A stretch of 20,301 nt of DNA from an uncultured Treponema sp. Its GTDB lineage: Bacteria > Spirochaetota > Spirochaetia > Treponematales > Treponemataceae. Location: NCBI GenBank assembly GCA_937892225.1, contig CALAUH010000149.1:1-20301 (forward strand). Direction: 5' to 3'. The position numbers were made by a program, and so were the translations under genes. The notes below the pieces were generated by a model. That model had not been told where the DNA came from. It did no database searches and saw nothing but the letters and a program-made list of their open reading frames with translations. Positions 1 to 5,901 of this stretch are shown piece after piece (within the stretch, counting starts at the first letter, position 1; every line of letters begins with the position of its first letter).

Positions 1-1
1 A

Positions 2-226
2 AAAACAATGGAATCTTATTTCAAAGATAAAGAAACATCATGGTATGATATACCAGATAATGTAGTAGGAGTCCTAGTTAATCCAATAACAGGAAATCCA
101 GCAAATGAAAGCGATACAAAAAAAGAAATGTTCTTCTATCTAAAGGGAACAGAACCAACTTTAAATAATAATAAAGATCTTGAAGAAGTATTTAAAGAGG
201 ATAACAAACTAAAAGAAGATGAATAA
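2..226 (+). CDS. C-terminal end of a class A penicillin-binding protein-like gene (5' part outside window)
   Basis: The reading frame is open to the left edge, so this is the 3' end of a longer gene and the Met at position 8 is probably internal. The visible ~74 residues contain WYDIPDNVVGVLVNPITG, then a polar stretch and FYLKGTEP. This is the usual tail of bifunctional transglycosylase/transpeptidase PBPs, where a conserved beta-strand with VxVxxxTG is followed by a GTEP-like motif. The full protein would polymerise and cross-link peptidoglycan on the outer face of the membrane. The extreme C-terminus is Asp/Glu/Lys-rich and low complexity. The wording of the motif resembles PBPs of AT-rich Firmicutes more than those of treponemes (recollection, not a search). 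The stop codon lies inside a terminator hairpin. Confidence 0.55.
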   Translation, partial: KTMESYFKDKETSWYDIPDNVVGVLVNPITGNPANESDTKKEMFFYLKGTEPTLNNNKDLEEVFKEDNKLKEDE

Positions 227-240
227 TTTTTTCATCTTCT
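214..240 (+). terminator. Stem-loop terminator at the end of the PBP-like gene
   Basis: Perfect 10-bp stem AGAAGATGAA (214-223) / TTCATCTTCT (231-240) with a 7-nt loop that contains the TAA stop (224-226). It is followed by TTATTTT. It could also stop minus-strand transcription from the Cys-rich gene ending at 267. Confidence 0.6.
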
Positions 241-266
241 TTATTTTAAAATAAATAATCGTTATA

Positions 267-788
267 TTAAAAATATAAATCTTTACCAGTAATTAAAGCA
301 ATAATCATAATAATTATTATGATTATTAAAATAAAAACATAATAATTACTAGAATGACTGTCATTAGAATATTTTTCTCCAGACTCATAAATTTCATCAC
401 AACTATTATTATCTCTTAATAAATCTTTCTCATAATCGATGCAAGCATTATCGTTTCCTCTTACACTGCCCTTTCTCTTAGAACAGAAATACATTGCTCC
501 TCCTTCAGAACCCTTAGACTCTTTCTTAGAATCAAGATATTTACAACTTGAGCAGCAACTATCATGATAATTTTTTACAAATTTTGTATCATTAACATAA
601 ATTTCTCCATCTTCATAAACTTTATCACATTTGTAATCTTCCCTTAAAGTATCTTCCTTATAATCAGAACAATTTTCAGTATTACCACAAACATATTTAC
701 CTTTCATCTTGCAAAAATACATAGCTCCGCTTACCTCGCCCCTAGATTCTTTTTTTATGTCCAAATTTTTGCAGCTTGAACAAGCCAT
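267..788 (-). CDS. Small tail-anchored Cys-rich protein with two tandem repeats
   Basis: About 173 residues when started at the ATG at 788, which has AGGTGG five bases upstream (794-799). A GTG three codons further up overlaps that ribosome site and is a poorer choice. The protein begins MACSSCKNLD and carries two copies of a ~65-residue unit. Each runs CSSCKxLDxKKESxG...GAMYFC, then GN..xC.DYxxDxLR, then CDxxYExGExYxND. Each unit has five regularly placed Cys, suggesting metal binding or disulphides. After the repeats comes one very hydrophobic Ile-rich segment and a short KDLYF tail, which fits a tail-anchored or single-pass protein. There is no signal peptide. I have an impression of similar short proteins in gut Firmicutes but cannot assign a function. 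It lies downstream of the prmC fragment on the same strand. Confidence 0.7.
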   Translation of the reverse strand: MACSSCKNLDIKKESRGEVSGAMYFCKMKGKYVCGNTENCSDYKEDTLREDYKCDKVYEDGEIYVNDTKFVKNYHDSCCSSCKYLDSKKESKGSEGGAMYFCSKRKGSVRGNDNACIDYEKDLLRDNNSCDEIYESGEKYSNDSHSSNYYVFILIIIIIIMIIALITGKDLYF

Positions 789-833
789 ATATACCACCTA
801 CCTACTAAATATAAATACATATCTTTCTCTATC

Positions 834-839
834 ATTATA
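834..839 (-). promoter_or_regulatory. Possible -10 box for the Cys-rich gene
   Basis: TATAAT on the minus strand about 46 bases upstream of the ATG at 788. There is no convincing -35 at 16-18 bp, so this is only a candidate in AT-rich DNA. Confidence 0.25.
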
Positions 840-862
840 ATCTTTTTTCAAAACTATGTGCC

Positions 863-1174
863 TTATAGGTCAGCGACTATGTCAATATTATCAAAATATT
901 TTAAAGCAAGTGCTTTAATATCATCACCTTGTAAATAGCCAATTTCAAAAGCAATAAGAAATTTATCATTAAGATATTCTTTTCCCTCTCTTAATATTTT
1001 ATCATAAAAATAAAGTCCATTATTATCTGCATATAAAGCAAGATGAGGTTCATTATTTTTAACAATATCCATTATTTCTTCGCCATATGAAATATAAGGA
1101 GGATTACTAATAATAACATCATATTTATCATTCACACTACTAAATACATCACTTAATATAAATTTAAACCGAAA
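863..1174 (-). pseudogene. prmC: Truncated prmC (release-factor glutamine N5-methyltransferase), 3' part only
   Basis: From ~1168 down, the minus strand reads FKFILSDVFSSVNDKYD followed by VIISNPPYIS. This is the SAM-methyltransferase core of PrmC with the catalytic NPPY motif, followed by EPHLALYADNNGL and AFEIGYLQG, all typical of PrmC. PrmC methylates the GGQ glutamine of peptide-chain release factors. The N-terminal helical domain and the SAM-binding GxGxG strand are absent: the frame runs upstream only to ~1177, then meets a stop at 1178-1180. At the other end, ..IVADL is followed at once by TAA, although the next codon is still Gly as in the family's usual DLxG, so ~10-15 terminal residues are also lost. 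A start at GTG 1135 would give a 90-residue protein without a SAM site. I regard it as a non-functional remnant. Confidence 0.75.
1160..1174 (+). repeat. Left arm of a perfect 15-bp inverted repeat
   Basis: AAATTTAAACCGAAA here is the exact reverse complement of 1241-1255. It sits on the junction between the prmC remnant and the barrel-protein remnant. Confidence 0.9.
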
Positions 1175-1240
1175 CTTTTACCTTGCATTTGATGATGAAT
1201 TAATTGCAGGAGAAAAACTAATCAATACTTTTGGAATAAA

Positions 1241-1255
1241 TTTCGGTTTAAATTT
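1241..1255 (-). repeat. Right arm of the 15-bp inverted repeat
   Basis: TTTCGGTTTAAATTT, the inverse of 1160-1174, with 66 bases between the arms. The arm codes for the last beta-strand (NFGLNF) of the barrel remnant. Confidence 0.9.
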
Positions 1256-1264
1256 TACAAAAAA

Positions 1265-1906
1265 TTAAAATCCTAAATCTTCGCCGACTAATATAACTTT
1301 AATTCTACCCTGCGGTCTACAAAATCTTGTAGTTACCATCTGTGCACAAATTGATTGAATGTTTGTACAGTCTGCACACATGCCTGTAAGTTTACATGGA
1401 GTTTGAATATTAAATCGCTGAGCATTTACAGGAGCCGCATAATTTCTAACTCTTGAATAAGCTGCATCTAAGTCTTTTACAATTTTATTCATTCCTGCAA
1501 CTATAATCACATTTTTAGGGCCGTAACATAATGCTGCAACTCGATTTGCATTTCCATCAACATTAAATAATTCACCTTGTTGTGTAATTGCATTTGAACT
1601 CATTAAGAAATAATCACTGTATAATGCTTCATGCATTTTGTCCCATTTTTCTTCAGCTGTAGAAACTTTATCTCTATCAATTAAATTATTTTTATTTCTT
1701 TTATAAAGTCCGTCAATTATTCCTACCTGTTCAACAGTAATTGAACCGCCCCAGGCAACAGATGTATTTTCCGGAATTAATTCTAATGCTTTATTTAATG
1801 CATCTTCTTTTGTTGAACAATAATATGCTTCAAAATGACGTTTTTCTAATGCTTCAACAATTTTAGGACCTGTTAAATCATTTCTTGTTTTTAAAACTGG
1901 TGACAT
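1265..1906 (-). CDS. LUD-domain (DUF162) protein, LutC/YkgG-related
   Basis: A 213-residue cytoplasmic protein of the LUD superfamily, whose best-known members are subunits of the LutABC L-lactate oxidation complex. Single LUD proteins like this one are of unproven function. Visible family marks are VAWGGSITVEQVGI (~51-63), SSNAITQQGELFNVDGNANR (~104-122) and YGPKNVIIVAGMNKIV (~128-143). Cys at 171, 177, 180, 187 and 196 (CKLTGMCADCTNIQSIC...C) could hold a metal or Fe-S cluster. It ends in ILVGEDLGF, as the family commonly does. I chose the ATG at 1906 because GAGG lies six bases upstream. The ATG at 1918 contains that same GAGG and has no site of its own. It follows the methyltransferase gene by 18 nt, so the two are probably co-transcribed. 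No lutA or lutB is nearby. Confidence 0.8.
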   Translation of the reverse strand: MSPVLKTRNDLTGPKIVEALEKRHFEAYYCSTKEDALNKALELIPENTSVAWGGSITVEQVGIIDGLYKRNKNNLIDRDKVSTAEEKWDKMHEALYSDYFLMSSNAITQQGELFNVDGNANRVAALCYGPKNVIIVAGMNKIVKDLDAAYSRVRNYAAPVNAQRFNIQTPCKLTGMCADCTNIQSICAQMVTTRFCRPQGRIKVILVGEDLGF

Positions 1907-1924
1907 ATAATACCTCATTATTTA

Positions 1925-2575
1925 TTAATAGATTAATGGAATAATCTTATATTTTACTCTTTTTTTATATTCTTCGTATCCGTAAATTTCTTCAGATAAA
2001 ATCATTTCATCCTTATTAATTTTTTTTATAATCAAAAATGGAATTATTAAATAAATTAAAAAAGCAAAAAATGAATTTAAAATTAATGGTATGGATAAAA
2101 AAAATAATATTGCAGCTGATGCAGTTGGATGTCTGATTACTCCATAAAGTCCTACATCAAAAACAGTTCTTGTGAAAAATCGATTTTCTTTTAATGATTC
2201 ATAAATGATTAAATATGATAAACAGAAAATTATGAATGCCTGTATATAAATCCATAAAGGAAAATTTTTTGTTAATTTAAATCTATAATCAAGTCCGGAA
2301 ACAAGTAAACCTGCAATAATAATTAATACAATTATAAAAGTAATATTATCCTGTCTTTTTATAATTCTATGAAAATCTAAATTTTGTTTTAAAAAATATG
2401 GATTTTTTTTGATTAATATTGAACAAAGAATACATAAAGGTATAAAAATAAAACCCAAAACTATCCATGCATTCCAATAAGAAAAACTTCCGGAAGATAT
2501 AATTAACAAAAACGCTGTAAAAATAAAAAGTAATCCAATTCTTAAATATACTTTAGATGAAAAATTATCTTCCAC
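1925..2575 (-). CDS. Membrane methyltransferase of the ICMT/phospholipid methyltransferase family
   Basis: A 216-residue integral membrane protein with about five hydrophobic segments. Family signatures are GLYGVIRHP (142-150), where the RHP pair belongs to the SAM/substrate site, and the C-terminal EEIYGYEEYKKRVKYKIIP (195-213). These mark isoprenylcysteine carboxyl methyltransferase and PEMT-like enzymes, which transfer a methyl group from SAM to a lipid or lipid-linked acceptor in the membrane. Bacterial members have no prenylated protein substrate, so the acceptor is unknown. The start is GTG with GGAG seven bases upstream. It lies 15 nt after the GH57-like gene and just before the LUD gene, probably in one transcript. 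Confidence 0.75.
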   Translation of the reverse strand: MEDNFSSKVYLRIGLLFIFTAFLLIISSGSFSYWNAWIVLGFIFIPLCILCSILIKKNPYFLKQNLDFHRIIKRQDNITFIIVLIIIAGLLVSGLDYRFKLTKNFPLWIYIQAFIIFCLSYLIIYESLKENRFFTRTVFDVGLYGVIRHPTASAAILFFLSIPLILNSFFAFLIYLIIPFLIIKKINKDEMILSEEIYGYEEYKKRVKYKIIPLIY

Positions 2576-2590
2576 ACAGAATCTCCGGTA

Positions 2591-4603
2591 TTAATTACTT
2601 TTTTTATTTTTCTTGACATTGGTAATTGTAAAATTAATTGTTTTTTCAGTTTCCATTCCAGGTTCAAGATTAACATCCCAGAATAAAGTATTTACAAATG
2701 TCATATGTGATGGTAACAATTCAACAGAGGAATTTAAGACTGGACGTTTAAAAATTAATGGCATATAAAAGAATAAGGAATCTTCATTTGGTTCTAATCC
2801 AAAAGAAATACCACTTTGAATATCTGTTAATCTTATTGCTTCAACATTTTTTAATTTATTTTTAAGAATTAAAGATTTTGATGATTTTTTTGTATCAATT
2901 TCTAAAACACCTTCATTATCTACTACTTCAAGATTATAATAAGTCGGATTTTCGATAGAAAAATCTGTATGAGCAAAATTTGATTCAACAGCGAATTTCA
3001 CCTGTAATTTTTTTTCACTGTCGTTTCTTAAAATGTATTGAACATTCATTCCGTCGGAATTAAGAATATATTTTTTTCTTAAAAATATTTTTTGTTTTTT
3101 AGGACCGTAAACTGCATTTGCACATAATGTTACTTCATGATGTAATTGTGATAATTTTAATTCAGAATACTTAATTCTAGAAAAAATGCCGTCCCCACCA
3201 GGTTCACCATTTATATAATTTAAATATTGTTCTTCACTAAAAATATGATCAATAAATAAACCGCGTTCATAATTATCTGTACAACCATCAAATTCTAAAA
3301 TACGGCTAAGATTATCAGCATAATTTCCAGTATTTTTTAAAATATCTAATTCCTGTATTGCACCACTAATTAAGGAAATGTATGAAAAATAATTCTGCAT
3401 TCTGCATACATATTCATTTAAGCCATCGCTGTTATAATCAAAACAAGAAAGGCTTTCGTTAAAATTGCCGTCTTCCCTAAGAATTTTTTCAGCTTCCATT
3501 GTTAATTTATAAGAAGTCTGTCTGTTTTTAGAATTAGATAAACCGTTTTCACTTAAACAAACTAATCCTTGACCGTTTTGAGCTTCCCAAAGTTTTTCTC
3601 TGGCAGCTTTTTTTCTCATTTTATCTAATTTAGATTGATTTATAAGTAAACTTAAGTACATTATTCGGTTATATAAAGCTTTAGTCTGGGGATAAGTTTC
3701 CATAAAATCATAAATCGTAAAATTTCTTGTTTCTTTTAAAGCTGTCTGTGTATATGGTTTTAAAATATATTTTGAATAATTTGAATTTAATCCCTGGTTT
3801 ATATAACAAGGTACTTTTATATCATTTTCTTTATTATAATTTGTTGGAATTGTTGTTTTAATTCTACAGTTAGCATTTTTCTGAATATATTTATTTAAAT
3901 TTTCAAAAAATTTATTTTCACACAATGCAATTAACTGTTCATGTGTAAGATTTATATTTACAATTCTTTGAGTTTTTAACTGAAAATATTTATCCTTCTT
4001 TTCCATTCTGTCTATAATTTTTGTTAAACTAACAACAAATTCTTTTGCAGTCATTTCTGTTGAAGATTTGAAAATATCATAACAAGGCAGAATATCTACA
4101 GATTTACCTAAATCAGACATAATTAAAGGCAAATATTTTTGTTTATTTTCCGGAATATTTGCAGAATCTAAAAGTACATATTCAATTCCACAAGTCTGAA
4201 GACAATTTACTAAAGAAGAATCCCAGCAATCTGCATATAAAGAAATACCTCTTGGACGTTTACCGATAGTCTGTCTTATTTCTGCAGAAAGCATATCGAT
4301 CTGGCCATTTCTATCTACAGATGTAAGTAATGGAAGAATTGGATCATAATATCCTCCACCAAGGATTTCAATCTGCTTTCTTTCTACCAATTGTCGTAAA
4401 ATAGTAATAAATTCATTTTTACGTTTTTTAAAGAATTCTATCTGTTTACCGTTAAATGCAAAACTAAAAGCAAAGTCTGGATGAGAATATAAAAATTTTA
4501 TTATTGGCTTATATACAGTTTGAAAATTCTTTTCCAAAGAATCGTTATTAGATAAACTTGAAGAGGCAGATTTTAAACTGAAGCAAACAAATATCGAATT
4601 CAC
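2591..4603 (-). CDS. GH57-like protein with degenerate catalytic motifs
   Basis: 670 residues. The N-terminal half follows the glycoside hydrolase family 57 (beta/alpha)7 fold, including GGGYYDPILP (82-91), the family's second conserved region. The C-terminal third resembles the beta-sandwich of GH57 alpha-amylases/4-alpha-glucanotransferases (RKKYILNSDGMNVQYIL, then FFYMP...W.VNLEPG). The catalytic regions are altered. The first, normally containing HQP, reads CFSLKSAS (7-14). The TERVW region with the nucleophile Glu reads LYADCW (122-127). The acid-bearing DDGEKFG region reads NLTHEQL (218-224). The CNxxYWHG region reads AQNGQGLV (341-348). It is therefore probably a non-catalytic relative, perhaps a glycan-binding or regulatory protein. 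The start is GTG directly after an in-frame TAA, with no clear ribosome site. First gene of a probable three-gene operon. Confidence 0.7.
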   Translation of the reverse strand: MNSIFVCFSLKSASSSLSNNDSLEKNFQTVYKPIIKFLYSHPDFAFSFAFNGKQIEFFKKRKNEFITILRQLVERKQIEILGGGYYDPILPLLTSVDRNGQIDMLSAEIRQTIGKRPRGISLYADCWDSSLVNCLQTCGIEYVLLDSANIPENKQKYLPLIMSDLGKSVDILPCYDIFKSSTEMTAKEFVVSLTKIIDRMEKKDKYFQLKTQRIVNINLTHEQLIALCENKFFENLNKYIQKNANCRIKTTIPTNYNKENDIKVPCYINQGLNSNYSKYILKPYTQTALKETRNFTIYDFMETYPQTKALYNRIMYLSLLINQSKLDKMRKKAAREKLWEAQNGQGLVCLSENGLSNSKNRQTSYKLTMEAEKILREDGNFNESLSCFDYNSDGLNEYVCRMQNYFSYISLISGAIQELDILKNTGNYADNLSRILEFDGCTDNYERGLFIDHIFSEEQYLNYINGEPGGDGIFSRIKYSELKLSQLHHEVTLCANAVYGPKKQKIFLRKKYILNSDGMNVQYILRNDSEKKLQVKFAVESNFAHTDFSIENPTYYNLEVVDNEGVLEIDTKKSSKSLILKNKLKNVEAIRLTDIQSGISFGLEPNEDSLFFYMPLIFKRPVLNSSVELLPSHMTFVNTLFWDVNLEPGMETEKTINFTITNVKKNKKSN

Positions 4604-4614
4604 TTAAAAACGAT

Positions 4615-4641
4615 AACGGCTTCCCACCCCAAAATACCGTT
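4615..4641 (-). other. G-rich hairpin immediately upstream of the GH57-like start
   Basis: Arms AACGG/CCGTT enclose a loop that on the minus strand reads TATTTTGGGGTGGGAAG. It is followed by ATCGTTTTT and then the GTG start at 4603. This is the most GC-rich patch of the 4604-4732 gap. It could be a weak terminator/attenuator or occlude initiation; there is no proof of function. Confidence 0.3.
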
Positions 4642-4671
4642 TACAATTCTCCTAAAAATTTAGAAAAGCAA

Positions 4672-4693
4672 TTTTGATTTCCCCAAATCAAAA
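4672..4693 (-). terminator. Probable terminator of the rnf operon
   Basis: Perfect 9-bp stem TTTTGATTT/AAATCAAAA with a four-base loop (GGGG when read on the minus strand), 39 nt past the rnfB stop. On the minus strand it is followed by TTGCTTTTCT. The U-tract is interrupted, so strength is uncertain. Confidence 0.5.
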
Positions 4694-4732
4694 ATATAAG
4701 TAAATTTAAAAATTATAAAATGTTAAAAGTAA

Positions 4733-5344
4733 CTAACTTTTTATAACTCCTTTAAATATTTTATAACAATATTTCCATAATTTAAAGTCTTTTTTTGCCG
4801 GCCATTCGACTTTTTCTTCTTTTAAAATTACAGAACAACTTGTTGGTTCACATTCCTGATTTCCACATTTTACAATTATTTCTTTTGTTTTTGAAATCAA
4901 CGTAATAATATGTAAAGGACAAACATCAATACATTTTCCACAACCAATACATAAATCTGTAATAACTGCAGTATTATTCACAATTTTAATTGCCTGTTGC
5001 GGACAAGCTTTAACACAATCACCTAAACCAATACAAGAAAATTTACAATCTGTTCCAGTACCGTTATCAGAATTTATCATAAAACAAGTATGTTCTTTAT
5101 TAAATAAAGCTCTATCTACTTTAAATTCTTTATGGCAATTACATAAAACCATTGCACGTTTATTTGTAACTTCAACAGGATCTATTTTTGGTGATATAAA
5201 TTCAATTTCATTATTAGAGATAATAGAATCTTTATCTGTGATTTTTTCATTTTTTATTGATGGAATAAATTTAAACAATAAAACTGAAATTAAAACAGAA
5301 ATTAAAATTAATATAAGAATTAAAATTACATAAGTTAAAATCAT
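4733..5344 (-). CDS. rnfB: RnfB-like ferredoxin subunit, short form
   Basis: 203 residues. In canonical Rnf, RnfB is the electron-entry subunit that accepts electrons from reduced ferredoxin on the cytoplasmic face. Here one N-terminal membrane helix (1-27) leads into a linker, then KRAMVLCNC and CKFSCIGLGDCVKACP (Cys 100, 104, 110, 114). A second cluster, CIGCGKCIDVCP, follows (Cys 132, 135, 138, 142), then a tail with Cys 160, 165 and 170. The usual N-terminal Fe-S domain (CGxCGxxxC type, ~60 residues) between helix and linker is absent, so the protein is much shorter than typical RnfB. I chose the ATG at 5344, not the longer frame to 5428. It makes an ATGA overlap with rnfA, has GAGG just upstream and starts directly with the helix. 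Last gene of the operon. Confidence 0.8.
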   Translation of the reverse strand: MILTYVILILILILISVLISVLLFKFIPSIKNEKITDKDSIISNNEIEFISPKIDPVEVTNKRAMVLCNCHKEFKVDRALFNKEHTCFMINSDNGTGTDCKFSCIGLGDCVKACPQQAIKIVNNTAVITDLCIGCGKCIDVCPLHIITLISKTKEIIVKCGNQECEPTSCSVILKEEKVEWPAKKDFKLWKYCYKIFKGVIKS

Positions 5345-5901
5345 TGTATAACCTCTGGATTCATCCACATAATATCCCAAACTGTAAATATTAATAATAA
5401 AATGCCTAAGAATAAGAATAAACGGCATAAATATTTATCTAAATTATCTTCTTCTGCAATAATTCTAACTTTAAATGCATATACAACAGGTAAAAGAATA
5501 AGGATTGAAATTAAACAGCTAAGTGAAATAAAAAATGTATCTAAGAAATATACACTTTCAGAAACTGTCAATAAAACAACCATATAAGAAAAAACAAATT
5601 CAGTACTTGATGCTTTTGTTGTTATTCTAAAAATACCTTCTAATAAAGTTGCAATAAAAATAAAAACCAATAAACAAATTACAGGATATAATTCATTTAA
5701 ATCTAACGGTATTAATAATTTATCAATAATCAACCATGAAATTAATGATGATATTAAAATTGATAAAAGTATTTTTAATAAAAATGCAAATTTAACATTT
5801 TTTAAATATGTTACCTGAGTAGTTTTATCTATACCAATACCATAAACTAAAATTGCAGATGCAAAACAAACATAATATAAAAAAGTATTTAATAAAATCA
5901 T
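5341..5901 (-). CDS. rnfA: RnfA-like membrane subunit lacking the cluster Cys
   Basis: 186 residues with about six membrane helices. In Rnf/Nqr complexes RnfA and RnfE (NqrD/E) form a pseudo-symmetric pair binding one [2Fe-2S] cluster through two Cys from each. The alignment is guided by LLIPLDLNELYPVICLLVFI, which matches the IPLGLxYLRTMSFILVIA region, and by YGIGIDK, which matches FMGVSKK. On that reading the LGLCPF Cys falls on Val19 and the TNCAVLG Cys on Glu115 (LLTVSESVYF). Cys 12, 76, 129 and 159 lie elsewhere in hydrophobic segments. The cluster therefore seems unlikely. The gene overlaps rnfE by 4 nt (5898-5901) and rnfB by 4 nt, so the three are translationally coupled. Naming follows the position in the CDGEAB order. 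Confidence 0.7.
   Translation of the reverse strand: MILLNTFLYYVCFASAILVYGIGIDKTTQVTYLKNVKFAFLLKILLSILISSLISWLIIDKLLIPLDLNELYPVICLLVFIFIATLLEGIFRITTKASSTEFVFSYMVVLLTVSESVYFLDTFFISLSCLISILILLPVVYAFKVRIIAEEDNLDKYLCRLFLFLGILLLIFTVWDIMWMNPEVIQ

Larger units (their letters stand above)
1158..1268 (+). pseudogene. 3' remnant of an outer-membrane beta-barrel-like gene
   Basis: In the plus frame ending at TAA 1266-1268, the DNA between prmC and the LUD gene reads NFYLAFDDELIAGEKL then INTFGINFGLNFTKN and stop. Alternating hydrophobic/polar residues with a turn, ending in an aromatic strand close to the C-terminus, is how many spirochaetal and Gram-negative outer-membrane barrels end. There is no start codon with a ribosome site, and upstream the frame runs into the prmC remnant on the opposite strand, so its 5' part is missing. 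The stop overlaps the stop of the LUD gene (1265-1267 on the other strand). Assignment rests on pattern only. Confidence 0.4.

Noticed and set aside
4600..4654. Leader peptide after AGGAG ending in TGA overlapping the GH57-like GTG
   Set aside because: It would need ATT or an internal TTG as start codon; kept only as a remark.
5345..5428. Longer N-terminus for RnfB
   Set aside because: It lies inside rnfA and has no RnfB character; the ATGA-overlapping ATG at 5344 is far better.
5402..5587. Plus-strand frame of 61 codons
   Set aside because: Antisense to rnfA/rnfB, Lys-rich, no ribosome site; a shadow of the minus-strand coding.
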